Source: Lucinisca nassula (lineage: Eukaryota > Mollusca > Bivalvia > Lucinida > Lucinidae). From it: a DNA stretch of 64,000 nt. Location: the NCBI GenBank assembly GCA_963580285.1, contig OY757021.1:98756149-98820148 (forward strand). Reading direction: 5' to 3'. The notes under the pieces were generated by a model, which worked only from the letters and a program-made list of their open reading frames with translations, made no database searches and had not been told where the DNA came from. Positions 20,226-31,442 of the stretch are shown here, in pieces (position 1 is the first letter of the stretch; the number at the start of each line of letters is the position of its first letter). The position numbers were made by a program, and so were the translations under genes.

Positions 20226-21977
20226 CAGTGATTTTTTTACAAATTTTCAACTATGAGTCCTGGGACTCGTCCAACCAAAAAACTGTGCGTCCCAAATCTG
20301 AAAGTATGAGTCCCAATATTTGAAGGAAAAAAAAAACAAAAAAAACAAACGGTTAAGTATAATTAAAAATAATGTGGTGATAAATGAGTGTCTAGTATCT
20401 GTTATTTGCAATGAACAGAGTCAATCATCAACTTGTGTTGTTTACTAGCCCAAAGAAATCCAGCTTAAGTGTATGTTTTTGTGTCTATTTTCCGATTCTT
20501 TTTCGGGGGAATGTTTTCTACTTTCGTTTTCGATAAATGCGTACCTTAACGCAACTTGTGTGAAATTTACTTCACGCACAGTGGAGGTAAAATCCCGAGC
20601 TTTTCCTCCTGATTGGGACACCAGCTATCTAAACAGGTGCTGACAAATCCATTGCCCGGCTGCCCGGGACAAGTCCGAGATCGCGCCGGGCAGGTACACT
20701 TTGACCTTACGATGCTCGGTCTAGCAAGTGCAAAAAAAATCGTCTACAACTGTCAGCCTTTTGAGCCCTTAAATACGGTAAAACTAGATTAAGTAAATCA
20801 CAATAATTGCTGCAGTGTCCGGCTTTGTCGACAATTTAGAGACAAAACGTCTGTGTATTTATAACGGTTCAATTATGACACTATTGTTAATCCCTTTCAT
20901 ATAATTGCCAAGTAAACATAATTGCCCTGCGGTGCGTGTCTTTCATTTCATCGATAGGCCAACTTGAACAAGGTGTGAAAAGTGAAAATATGGTCAATTT
21001 ATCTTAATTTGTGTTTATCCCCCTATGTATGCATAATAAAAACGGACTTTTCTACTATCTCTTGAATATTATGTTTTGGCGCCAAATAGCAGATGCTAGA
21101 CGGGAAAAGTCGAACACTGTTGTTCGAGCTTCTGGGGATAATTCAGGTGCTGTGCAAAATGCTGTTTTCTATCCACCTCTATTCACAACTGTGTTGCTAT
21201 CGAGAAAATATTTTTACCGGGTCCAAACATTTTTATGCCCCCGGAATCTAAGAGATTCGGGGGCATATAGTTTTTGGTCTGTCCGTCTGTTTGTCTGTTT
21301 GTCCGTCTGCAAAAACTTTAACATTGGGCATAACTTTTGAATGGTAATAGATAGAGCTTTCATATTTCACATGTGTATACCTTATCACAAGACCTTTCCA
21401 GTGGTACCATAATTTTTGATTTCGTGACCTTGACCTTGACCTTTGACCTATTTTTTTCAAAATTTTTAAAAACATTAACATTGGCGCTGTCCGGGGGCAT
21501 CAGTGTTTCACAAACACATCTTGTTTTATGAAAGATATACACCCCATTAAAATAAAACAATGGCATTAAACATGTGTGAGGTTGCTGGCATCAGATGACG
21601 TCATTTACTGATCACGTGCAGAAAAACGGTATTGGTGGTTTGTGGGAGGCGATTTGGATGGCGGAAAACTTTGATGTTTGCATTGAACTTGCTTGTGCGA
21701 AAGTTCGGGCTCGTTTTGGATGGAAGGAATCCTCGTCTTGTGGTTGGATCATTAAATTGTACCTCACCCTGTATCGATTTTTCAGTGACTCGTTGGGCAG
21801 TTCGGTAAAAGTGGGGTATTTTATCACTTCCGCCGAGTTTTACAGCCGCCAAAACGAAAGTTGGGTTTTTCGCCCATGAATTTTTTGCGTCCGACGGACG
21901 CACATATTTTATGATTGTGCATCCTCAGTCATGTTTGTGCGTCCTGGACGCAGGACGCAGGGGTAAAAAAATCACTG
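20226..21977. mobile_element. 1.75-kb hAT-like element with 6-bp target duplication
   Basis: Ends CAGTGATTTTTTTACAA and, from the right, CAGTGATTTTTTTACCC; ATGGCT duplicated at 20220-20225 and 21978-21983. Subterminal 'tgagtcctgggactcgt' and 'gcgtcctggacgcaggac' motifs. The empty site 'acatggctg' is preserved at about 44105. No transposase of recognisable family is visible: a 94-codon + frame (21595-21879) and overlapping - frames lack known motifs, so this is probably a non-autonomous deletion derivative. A short array-type element is nested at 21232-21530. Confidence 0.75.
21232..21530 (-). mobile_element. short array-type element inside the hAT-like element
   Basis: Hairpin 'tatgcccccggaatctaaga'...'ttcgggggcatat' at 21234-21270, a (GTCC/GTCT) tract (21278-21308), one core with 'cataacttttgaatggtaat' and 'gtgaccttgaccttgacc', and the other end near 'ccgggggcatcagtgtttca'. 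It carries several TGACCTTGA words. Confidence 0.7.
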
Positions 21978-22189
21978 ATGGCTGCTAGTGGGCAGTGCCC
22001 ATCTGAGCTCTGGTGAGCTTAGTGGCCCATGGGCATCTTGTTATAATTGAGGACCCCAAGTTGCAATGATCATCACCTGTTTATCAGTACCGAAGATCAT
22101 AGACACTCAGATGAGGGAAAAAAGGGACCAAATAATACACAGGGCTCAGGGGAGCAATCAGGACCTGATGGTCCTCTTGTCTTGTTATG

Positions 22190-23575
22190 CGAACACATTT
22201 AACTAATGTGAACTACTTTTACATTTCTTCACCCATTGACTTCAGGTTTTGCATATGCATTCAGAATATGGTGTAGATGTGCGTGACATAAATTTCATAT
22301 GCGTCAAGGTCACTGTTGCTAAATATAGAATAGAAATCCTGTGTATCAGTCAGTCCGCAGCACATTTTTTCTTATTATGCGAACTACTTCCATATTTCTT
22401 CCTTGATTGACTTCAAATTTTGCATATACATTCACAATATGGTGTAGATGTGCGTGAGATGAACTTCATGTGCATCAAGTCAAGGTAACTGTTGCTAAAA
22501 ATAGAATATATAAATCCATGACAACAATCTTGTTATGCAAACTTCTTGCATATTTCTTCACCGATTGACTTCAAATTTTCCATATGCATTCACCATATGG
22601 TGTAGATGTACCGTGACATAGATTTCACATGCGCCAAGTCAAGGTCACTTGCTAAAAATAGAATAGAAATCCATAAAAGCTATCTTCTGATGCAAACTAC
22701 TTCTACCTTTCTTGACCGATTGACTTCAAATTTTGTATATGCATTCACAATGTGGTGCATTTGTGCATGACATAAATTTCATATGTGTCAAGGTCAAGGT
22801 CATAGTTCCTAAAAATGGAATGGAAATCCATGTGCAAACTTCTTCCACATTTCTTCACCGACTGACTTCGAATTTTGCATATCTTCATTCACATTGTGGT
22901 CATAGATTTTAATATGCGTCAAGGTCACTGTTGCTAAAAATAGAATAATCTTGTGATGCAAATAACTTCAACATTTCTTCACCGACTGAGTTCAAATTTT
23001 GCATTTGCTTTCATAATGAGATGTGCCTGACATAAATTTCATTTGCGTTATGTCAAGGTCAAGTCACTGTTAGGTCAAGTCACTGTTGCTAAAAATAGTA
23101 TAATCTTGTACTCCCTCATTTCTTCACGGACATCTTACATTTGCATTCTTGTGATGCTTCCACACAGAGCTGAAACCGACCACACATGAGTTCTTGTAAA
23201 CCACTTAGAGAGTCTAAGTCTGCCCAGGTAAAATGGCATGAGTAGGGCTTGAGGTGTCATTTCATCTCAATATTGGGTAAAAGTCCCACAGAAATGGAAG
23301 CAATGTATCAAAAATGACCTAAATAGTGTTGACTGGGACGTAAAATCCCAATTCAAACAAACATATGCATTCTTGACGAGGTCTATATGTGCGTGCCATA
23401 AATATGATATGGGTCAGGTCAAGGTCAAACTAACTGTTCCTAGTTTTTGTTAGGAATTTTGTCTTGATAATAGCTGTATGATAAAGTATCATCACATTAG
23501 CAGGTCTATATCCCCATTTCAGTATAATGCCCTAAAGCGGGGGTATAGCAGTCAGACCCTCTGACAGTTCTAGTT
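22190..23575 (-). mobile_element. array element, period about 145-150 bp
   Basis: On the - strand the 5' end is 'aactagaactgtcagagggt' at 23575, followed by 'gctatacccccgctttaggg'. About eight core units share 'tgacttcaaattttgcatat' and 'gtcaaggtcactgttgctaa'. The 3' end near 22190 is unclear. A SINE-A sits at 23152-23365. Confidence 0.7.
23152..23365 (+). mobile_element. SINE family A, 5'-truncated, 10-bp duplication
   Basis: Flanked by TGCATTCTTG (23142-23151, 23366-23375). Starts within the 'gatgcttccacacagagctg' block and ends 'acgtaaaatcccaattcaaa'. Confidence 0.85.
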
Positions 23576-23776
23576 GTACCTGTAACCATACTTTTCCAGG
23601 GCAGGCTAAATCCAGCCAAGCAATTAACCGGTACACTATAGTGCATTCACCAGTAACTTGCAAAAAAACTTGTGAAGAAAATCTGGTAATCTCAACTGGG
23701 TGGCTTTGTAATTGAAATGTTTTCCTTCTCTTTCATGCTGCCCAACGTAAACATAATTTTATTTTCTATTTTTCAG

Positions 23777-23806
23777 GACTTTTTGATGAAGTACAGTCCA
23801 TACTAA
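23777..23806 (+). CDS. terminal coding exon of the bHLH gene
   Basis: A strong acceptor (ttctatttttcag, ending 23776) is followed in phase 0 by nine codons, DFLMKYSPY, and a TAA stop at 23804-23806. Joined to the previous exon it gives ...GTEHDK-DFLMKYSPY, a short acidic/aromatic tail right after helix 2. The matching phase and the polypyrimidine tract favour a true last exon. The 13-kb intron before it is long and repeat-filled, so another exon in between cannot be excluded. The sequence after the stop (to about 24120) would be 3' UTR; I see no clear AATAAA. Confidence 0.6.
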   Translation, partial: DFLMKYSPY

Positions 23807-24204
23807 ATGTGATAAAACAGAATTCGACTGTGATATGTAGAATACGAACTTGCTGACAGCTCCCATGATGATGAGGATAATTTTTCTCTGTAAAGACTGA
23901 GACCCGAAAAAATTGATAGTCATATTTGGAGCTATGTTTCAATCGTAGGAACGGGGGTATCAGCCAGGTGCTGTTAACTTCTGAAACGAAGGAACTGTGA
24001 GAAAAGGAAGAATTTTAACTTCTTTAGTCATCTTTTAATGCATGTTTTTGTTTTAGTTTGAACAAAGTTTTTCTTGACATTATGAAGATGCTTTTATATT
24101 TTGTGTGTTGTTTTCAGCTGACTATATATATATATATATCATGATTTTTAGCTGAGACAGACATGCCAATAGGAAGTTGTTTATAGATAGATCTCATTTT
24201 TTGC
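23807..24204 (+). other. probable 3' UTR and downstream sequence
   Basis: Non-repetitive in the window apart from a (TA)n run at 24124-24138. It follows the predicted stop of the bHLH gene. Confidence 0.4.
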
Positions 24205-24489
24205 CCCCACCAATTGTGGGTTTTTTAGAACTAGCTGGGCTGCATGGTTCTTCCGCACAGAGCTGAAACTGTCCAAACACGAGTACTGGTAAAATGCTAA
24301 ATAGGTCTAAGCCTGCCCAGGCAAAGTGGTGCAAATTGGACCATCCCTGCACATAAACTCTGGCAGTTTCTTTAGGTGGTAGGGCTTGATATGTCATTTC
24401 ATCTCAGTGTCTGGCAAAAGTCTCAAAATTGGAAGCAACGTCTCCAAAATTACCTCAATAGTGTTGATGTGGACATAAAACCTCAACAC
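24205..24489 (+). mobile_element. SINE family A
   Basis: 'ctgggctgcatggttcttcc' to 'ggacataaaacctcaacaca'. More diverged than the other copies. Confidence 0.8.
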
Positions 24490-24624
24490 AAACTAGAGCT
24501 GTCAGTGAAACTGACTAGGGTCCCGGCAGCGCTATCAGAGGAGTAAAAATTTGTGGACGGACAGACAGACGGACAGACAGAGTGATTACTATAGGGCACC
24601 CACACTTTCAGTGCGGGGCCCTAA
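24490..24624 (+). mobile_element. minimal array-type element without core units
   Basis: 'aactagagctgtcagtgaaa', an (ACAG/ACGG) tract (24553-24580), then 'gggcacccacactttcagtg' and 'cggggccctaatt'. Same as 8332-8488. Confidence 0.8.
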
Positions 24625-24782
24625 TTATCTGTCCTTTGAATTGTTTCAAAAGGTAAAAATAAATCCTGTGAAACAGAGTCTTTAGGAGTGGGCAAATTCT
24701 ATATGTCCTGTCACTGAAGAGGAATGCAAATCCTGTCAGCTTCGGGGTCCATGTTACTTGTTTGGAGCAAATTATATCATGA

Positions 24783-24951
24783 GTGAGTGAGTGAGTGAGT
24801 TTTAGTTTTACGTCCCACCAACAGCTAAGGTCATACGGAGACGGGACCTCGGTTTAAAGACTCATCCGAAAGTCTGGAGAAGCCCGGGATCGATCCTGCG
24901 ATCCCTGGTTTACAAGGCGAGTAGCGTAACCACTGCACCACGGAGGCTTCT
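24783..24951 (-). mobile_element. SINE family D (tRNA-derived), 14-bp duplication
   Basis: On the - strand the head 'gaagcctccgtggtgcagtg' has an A-box-like 'tggtgcagtggttacgc' and a B-box 'ggatcgatccc'. Tail 'gggacgtaaaactaaaact' then (cact)n. Target duplication AAATTATATCATGA (24769-24782, 24952-24965). Confidence 0.9.
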
Positions 24952-25080
24952 AAATTATATCATGAATTAAAGGGTGAATATTTACCAACTTGGAGACATT
25001 ACTCATCAGAGTTTTATGACAGTGACCTAATTTTCCAGGTCACAGCATTGGACAGAAGTAAAATTTTGAGCAGATTTAAC

Positions 25081-25384
25081 AGGCCTAAGTGCCGTAGCGG
25101 GTAAGAGCTCGTTCTCTTAATCATTATTGTCACCGCTGTGGGTTCAAGTCTCATCAGCAAATGCAACAAACTACTCTGCTATGTCTCCATCCCTTTGACA
25201 AAAATTGACCATGTCAGATTTACCAATTTGACTATCCCACCTCCCACAAGTCAAAGCTGGGTCACCTACCTACTTCAACCAAGTTTCTAGTTTACAAGAT
25301 TGACAAGCTTGCTTCTAACAAGACTCGGCTCCACCAAAGTTGATCAAAGGATGCACCAAAACATCTCAGTTCATAATAATAAAA
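25081..25384 (+). mobile_element. possible tRNA-derived SINE
   Basis: 'gtgccgtagcgggtaagagc' and 'gtgggttcaagtctcat' are spaced like an A-box and a B-box, followed by about 230 bp of body with an A-rich end (ataataataaaaaac). No target duplication found and no second copy in the window. Confidence 0.35.
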
Positions 25385-27172
25385 AACTAGAAATGTGTCC
25401 AGACGACACAGATGCCCCCGCCAAGGGCCCCGCCTTACCCCGAAAATCCATGTTGCAACAAAATTTTCTAAGTGTGTGACCTTGTCATCAGGAACATTTG
25501 TGAGAAGTTATATTGAAATTGGTGAAAAAATGTAAGCGCTAGTGCAATGACAAAGTTTTTCTAAAAAAAGCCACAGTGACCTTGACCTTGAAAGTCGAAC
25601 TCGCTCGAGGTATTGTCATAAGGAACATTTGTGTGAAGTTATATTGAAATCAGTGAAGAAATGTAGTCACTAGAGCGATGACAAAGTTTTTCTAAAAATA
25701 GCCACAGCGACCTTGACCTTGAGAGTCGAAATTGCTCGAGATATTGTCATAAGGAACATTTGTGTGAAATTATATTGAAATCGGTGAAGAAATGTAAGCG
25801 CTAGAGCGATGACAAAGTTTTTCTAAAAATAGCCCACAGTGACCTTGACCTTGAAATTGGAACTTGCTAGAAATATTGTCATAAGGAACATCTGTGTGAA
25901 GTAATATTGAAATTGGTGAAAAAATGTAAGCGCTAGAGCAATGACAAAGTTTTTCTAAAAATAGCCACAGTGACCTTGACCTTGAAAGTCAAGCTCGTTC
26001 AAGGTATTGTCATAAGGAACATTTGTGTGAAGTTATTTTGAAACCAGTGAAGAAATGCAGGCGCAGGACGATGACAAAGATTTTCTAAAAATAGCCAGAG
26101 TGACCTTGACCTTGAAAGTCAAACTCGTTCGAGGTATTGTCATAAGGAACATTTGTGTGAAGTTATATTGAAATCAGTGAAGAAATATAGACGCTAGAGC
26201 TATGTTGTGCGAGGGGATAATTAAATTTTTTTATTTAGTCTGTGACCTTGACCTTGAGCTCATGGGCATGGGTGGGGGTATCGCTGAATAAAAAGGACAG
26301 GTATACCAAATATCAACTCAATCCATCGCACAATTTGGAAAATATCAACTCTTAAAATATCTAATTAAAAATTTCTAAGTCTGTGACCTTGACCTTGAAG
26401 CCATAGGCATGAGTGGGGGTATTGCCAAATAAATATTTGGACCTGTGTCTATCATCATAGCATACATAAGCCAAATCCATAATATAGTTTGGAAAATTTG
26501 AGATTTTTTAAATTTTTCACATTAAAATTGTCTAAGTCTGTGACCTTGACCTTGAGGTCATAGGCATGGGTGGGGGTATTGCTGAATAAAACATTGTACC
26601 TATATCTATCATCATATGAACCAAAGCCATCATAAAAGTTCAGGTTCTACCAGGTACAAATACCTTAACTGGAGTCTTTAACATGGGAAATTTCTAAGTC
26701 CATGACCTTGACCTTGAGGCCATGGGCGGGGGTATCCCTGAATAAAACTTTTGACCTATATCATTCTATAATCATACCAAATATGAACAAATTCCATCTA
26801 ACGGTTTGGAAAATATGAGTTCTAAAATGATCAAGTCTACCTGTTACAAAAACCTTAACCTGAGTCTTTAACATTGAAAATTTATAAGTCTGTGACCTTG
26901 ACCTTGAGGTCCCAGGCATGGGTGGGGGTATTGCTTAATAAAACTTTGGACCTATATCTATCATCATACCAAAGATGAAGCAGTTCCATCAAATGGTTAG
27001 GAAAATATGAGTTCTAAAAGTTCAGGCTCTACCTGTTACAAAAACTTTAACCTGAGGTTACAGGATCACGTACGTACGTACACACACACGTACAGACGGA
27101 CGTACACATGTACGCACGTACGGAAAACCCAAAAACTATATGCCCCCGGCATCATATGATGCGGGGGCATAA
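25385..27172 (+). mobile_element. double-array element with TGACCTTGACCTTGA units
   Basis: 5' end 'aactagaaatgtgtccagac' with 'gatgcccccgccaagggccc'. First array, 25470-26215, period about 125 bp ('attgtcataaggaacattt'); second array, 26220-27060, period about 165 bp ('gcatgggtgggggtattgc'). Then an (ACGT)-rich tract (27066-27122) and a terminal hairpin at 27139-27171 (TATGCCCCCGCATC-type arms around a perfect GCATCATATGATGC). Each unit contains TGACCTTGACCTTGA. Confidence 0.85.
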
Positions 27173-27446
27173 AAATAGCCATCTACTTTGAATTTTAAAA
27201 TACTTTGTCGAAAATTGACCGGGCTGACTGTATCTTGGGGAAGAGAAATGTAAATATCACACTCATCTTGTATAATTAAAGATGACATTATTAAACTTGC
27301 ATGAAACTGAAACAACACTATTATAACTTTCATGGACATTAATCTAAAAATTGTTACCAAAGCACTGGCAGTCTCGACATGCCAACAGCAGCCATCTAGT
27401 TTTATGTTAATGAATAAAGAACTACCTACCATTCTAAGATTTTTAA

Positions 27447-27665
27447 CCCTTTAGCTGCCGAGAAAAACTGCATCTGATAATGTCGTCTGCTTATGTTGTT
27501 TGCTGAATCTTCTTGTGAACTTTTTAAAAATATTTTTTCATATAGACAGTGTGGACCCAGATCGGAGCAGACTGATCTGGGTCCACACTGTTTGCAAAAA
27601 CTATTTTTAAAGTACTTGGCAGATGACAAAGCAGACGACAATTGTCGTGATTGGCATGTTATGGG
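27447..27665. mobile_element. piggyBac-like MITE, 219 bp
   Basis: TTAA-CCCTTTAGCTGCCG ... GTTATGGG-TTAA (TTAA at 27443-27446 and 27666-27669), with palindromic core 'gtgtggacccagatcggagc'/'gatctgggtccacactgttt'. Same subfamily as 34097-34295. Confidence 0.8.
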
Positions 27666-28332
27666 TTAATACTGCTGCTTTTGAAATTTAACCGTAATGT
27701 TCTGGTGTGTGTAGAGATGAGTATTGCATGAAATTACTTTGTTTTACTTACAATTTGGATAGCATCCTGATAGAAAATGTTTATGGTTTGAAATGCCAGT
27801 AAAGGGGTACTGAAGTGGTTGTTTTGTTTTGCCTGTTTGGTAAAGTATGGCTACATAAGCCATGTCAGAAGAATATCCATAATATGTATGGCCAGCAAAT
27901 ACTCTGTTCACAGCCTGCAATGTCTGCACCATGCTTCAAAACATCTTCTGTTTAATTGAGCCTCACCATGTTGAATATTCAGTATGCTACACTCCTCACC
28001 GATTTTCTGCAATTGTGTTGCATGATTTCTATTATTACAATAGATTCAGAAGCAGAATGGCAAATGGTATAGGTCCTGATCAGCTGGCTTCCCATCTGAA
28101 TCTGTATTATTTTCAAAAAAGGGATACATCTGAGTTCAGCATTGTGACTGTTAAGAATCCTTGAATACAATCTATTATAAATATGAGCTCCAGAGCCAGA
28201 CAGGCCTGCTCTGACAGCTACACAGATGTGTAAGTCTTGAAATTAGTGAAACGGAAAGTATGGGTACTGTCCTATCCAAGCAGCAAACACAAAAGGGACT
28301 GATCAGACTGGGGATGCACAGGCTGATCTGCA
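27666..28332. other. intergenic sequence, no clear gene
   Basis: Frames of 60-77 codons occur on both strands without splice context or recognisable protein. 27955-28165 has words ('gttgaatattcagtatgc', 'ggtcctgatcagctggctt') suggesting a badly decayed TTAA MITE. Confidence 0.4.
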
Positions 28333-28641
28333 GCCGGCCACGGTAGCTCAGTCAGATGCTGGTCTGACTGGTGACCAGGACCCGAGTTCGATAACTGCCG
28401 GGACCAGCATGGCAACATTCTTTCATGGAGATTGATCACGAAATCTTTTCTGCTGTCATTCTCTCCCTTCCACTGATTCAAGAAGGGCAGTTGTCAGTTT
28501 CTGGCTAAAGAATGTGCACTGCACTGGTTAACCAGTTACGTATAAGCCTGACCAGGAAAAGTGTTGAGAGGTAAACTGACTGGCTCAAAAATGACTTAAG
28601 TGTTGACTGGGCGGTTAAACTCCAATACAAACAAAACAGAT
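28333..28641 (+). mobile_element. full-length SINE family B
   Basis: Head 'ccggccacggtagctcagtc' (A-box), B-box 'gagttcgataactgccg', body 'gaagggcagttgtcagtttc', tail 'gcggttaaactccaatacaa' plus 'acaaaac'. Flanked by TGATCTGCA (28324-28332, 28642-28650). Confidence 0.9.
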
Positions 28642-29177
28642 TGATCTGCACCTTCCTTGTTTGCAAATGGCATAAAAACAGGTTTTCTCATGACATGGCT
28701 CATATGCCAATTTATAAACTTAAATGCTAAGCTACGTCTTGTTTCGTCAGAGAACAACAGAGACCGTATTTTCATGGTGTGGCTTATAATTCAGTCTGGG
28801 CATATCAAAAGGTAAACAAGAGGCCAAAGTGGGCCAGAACTCGCTCACCTGGATGAGGCTAACAGCATAATGTTACAGTGCGCCATGGTGGCCATCTTCT
28901 CAGTCTGATCAGATTGCTTATAGCAATTCTGAACCTGCATGTTGCCTTGATGTGTAAAGATTTCTGAACAGCTCAATCTGACATAGGATTCAAGAGGAGG
29001 TTGGTGCAGAGTGGAGGGTGTAGAATGTCATCCAAAGAATTTCAAGAGGTGGAACCATTTTAGCAGTTCTGAATCTGCATGTTGCCCCGATGCCTCCTAT
29101 GGAGTTTCAGCTCAACCCAACTTTCTGTTGGAAAGATGATCTTGTTTGAAGAATTTCAAGATGGCAGCCATCTAGGA

Positions 29178-29399
29178 GTGAGTGAGTGAGTGTTGAGTTT
29201 TACGTCCCACCAACAGCTAAGGTCATATGGAGACGGGACCTCTGTTTGCTTTAAACTTTATTTTAATTGCTTCAATGACATGTATATGTAACAGACAAAT
29301 ATATATTATCCAGGATTTGACATTAAGCCAAAGGCTTGTGCAGTGGCTATCTGGTAGAACTATCAGACCTTGGTTTAAAGACTCATCCGAAAGTCTGAA
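29178..29399 (-). mobile_element. chimeric SINE-D with extra 130 bp, 14-bp duplication
   Basis: Perfect 14-bp duplication GCAGCCATCTAGGA (29164-29177, 29400-29413). The outer parts match the SINE at 24783 ('ttttacgtcccaccaacagc', 'tttaaagactcatccgaaag'), but between 'gggacctc' and 'ttggtttaaag' lie about 130 foreign bases (29244-29370). The tRNA-like head is missing. Confidence 0.8.
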
Positions 29400-30239
29400 G
29401 CAGCCATCTAGGATATCTGAATGGAAACATTTTATTTTTAACCTCTGTGTTGCCTCGATGTGTCCCATAAAGCTTCAGCTCATTCAGACTTTTGACTGGG
29501 GATTACATGGCAGCCATCTTGGAAATCTATTTTATCAATTCTGACTCTTCATGTCACACCAATGTCTCTCAGCTCAATCTCACTTATGGTTTAGGGGAGG
29601 TATTTAAAAATTGCAAGATGGCCACCACGGTTGATGGAACGATTTTAGAAATTATTCTGAATATGACACCTGATACCAACTGTTCTGGAGATGTTAAAGA
29701 ATTTTAACTTCAACATCCTAACATAACAATTATAGTATTCTGAATCTCCTTGCTAACCCAATGCCTCCCATCAAGTTTCCAGTTCAGGAGATGTCGTTTG
29801 AAGAAATTAAAGATGGTGGCAATCTTACAATCTGAACAACGATTTTAGCAGTTCTAATTCTTCATGTTGCCCCAATGTCTCCCATCAAGTTTAAACTCAT
29901 TCTGACTTTCAGTTGCAGAGATGTCATTTGAAGAATTTCAAGCTGGCCATTTTGGATATTGAAACAGTAGGATCAAATCATTATATCAGTTCTGAATTTC
30001 CACAATGCCAAAGTTTCAGCTCAATCTGACATTTGGTTTGGGAGAAGATGATGTTTAAAGTCTCAAGATGGCCGCAAAGTTGTATTTACCAAAACAACAC
30101 CAGATTGTTTATACTTCATGTCACACCAATGCCTCTCAGCTCAATCTCACTTATGGTTTAGGGGAGGTATTTAAAAATTGCAAGATGGCCACCACGGTTG
30201 ATGGAACGATTTTAGTAATTCTGAATACGACACCTGATA

Positions 30240-31442
30240 CGAGGACCGTTCAAATATGAATGCAAGTAGAACGTTTTCTCATGCACTAATGAGTAAATCA
30301 CCTGGAAATAAATATCACAGCGTAGAAAAACATTTTACCTTTACATTGATACCAAACCTGTTAAAATCCGTACACTTTAGCCATGTATATCGTTCGATAA
30401 ACACTGTCTACTCTTGTATACTAATACAAAACATGGTTGGAAGAAGGTCAGAGTACGCCGTTGAAATACGGTCCTATATTAAGAATCGGTGTATTCTTGG
30501 TATATGGTGCAAAGACATTTTTGATGAAATATGTTCAGTTTATGGGCATAATGAAATGTCTTTTCCGACAGTTTTTCGTTGGTGTAAGAAATTCAGCTGT
30601 GGGCTAGGCTCAACAGAAGATGCACCACATGATTGTCGGCCGAAAAGAGCAACATCTGCCAAGATGGTTGCTACAGTGAAAGAAATAGTTGCTACCGATG
30701 CATGATACACCACTAGGCAAATAGCTAGTATGGTTGGCATCTCATTAGGAGCAGCTCATACAATTCTGAAACCGGATTTGAAAATGAGAAAGATCTGTGC
30801 TAGATGGATTCCCCATCTGTTGAAGATGAGCAGAAAAAGACACGCATTCAGTGCGCCAAGAAGTTGCTTAAAAAGTTTCCAAATTACAATGCACCGTCTT
30901 TCGCTAATGTCATATTCTTTTCAAATCAGGGCCCTGCTATTCAGGTTGCTGTGCCTAAAGGCAAATCTGTAAATGCGAAGTTTTACAAGAATAAAGTTCT
31001 TCGAAAATTGAAGAAATATTTCAAAGAACGAAGACCTGCAACTGGTTTGGCCAATATCAGATTGCTACATGACAATGGGTCATCGCACAAGGCGTTCATT
31101 GTGCAAGACTATATGAAGCAGGAAAAGGTTGTTGAACTCCCTCACCCCCCGTATTCCCCTGACCTTGCCCCGTGTGACTTTTTTTTGTTCCCGCAGCTGA
31201 AAAAATACCTTTATGGTCGAACATTTGTACAGCGCAAACACCTCGGTTCTGCAATATTCCAGTGCCTTCATAATATACCTCGAAAAGACTACCAAAATGC
31301 ATTCAATGATTGGATCAGAAGACTGAAAGTTTGTATATCTGTTAAAGGGGAATACTTTGAGGGGACAAAATAAATTTTTCATCGAAATCTATCATGGAAT
31401 CATTTTTATATGCTTAGTTGCATTCATATTTGAACAGCCTCG
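30240..31442 (+). mobile_element. mariner copy 2, 1.2 kb, intact ends
   Basis: TIRs CGAGGACCGTTCAAATATGA and CGAGGCTGTTCAAATATGA (reverse) and a TA duplication (30238-30239, 31443-31444). The empty site 'cacctgataccaactgttc' survives in the sister array unit at 29671. A family member of copy 1 at 14936-18385. The transposase is defective. Confidence 0.95.
30433..31373 (+). pseudogene. mariner (DD34D) transposase, inactivated
   Basis: Starts MVGRRSEYAVE. An Arg codon (CGA in copy 1) is TGA at 30704-30706, a one-base deletion shifts the frame near 30826, and the segment with the first catalytic Asp (VTGDETW in copy 1) is deleted between SFANV and FFSNQGP near 30911. The remaining catalytic part is well kept: LLHDNGSSHK (second Asp) and YSPDLAPCDFFLFP (third Asp) with exactly 34 residues between the two Asp. 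It ends EYFEGTK. It could not encode an active enzyme. Confidence 0.95.

Larger units (their letters stand above)
14674..22043 (-). mobile_element. composite array element (agctcacc hairpin type) with three large insertions
   Basis: On the - strand the 5' end is 'aacaagatgcccatgggcca' at 22043 and the 3' hairpin 'agctcccccggagccttcgg' lies at 14674-14710. The core array (about 145-bp units at 18440-19082 and 19696-20130, with 'tctcagaaaccattta' and 'aaaccatatatattct') is the reverse of that at 39760-41170. A mariner (14936-18385), a hAT-like MITE (19083-19695) and a 1.75-kb hAT-like element (20226-21977) were inserted later; removing them restores colinearity with 39619-44171. Confidence 0.75.

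Noticed and set aside
21595..21903. 94-100-codon overlapping frames inside the hAT-like element
   Set aside because: They lie antisense to one another without a recognisable domain. They may be relics of transposon coding sequence but cannot be supported as genes.
22190..23460. CRISPR-like array
   Set aside because: Unit length of about 145 bp, diverged units, no unique spacers and a eukaryotic context; it is a satellite-like core array.
29223..29544. Overlapping 81- and 105-codon frames
   Set aside because: They cover the chimeric SINE and the array units; no protein similarity recognised.
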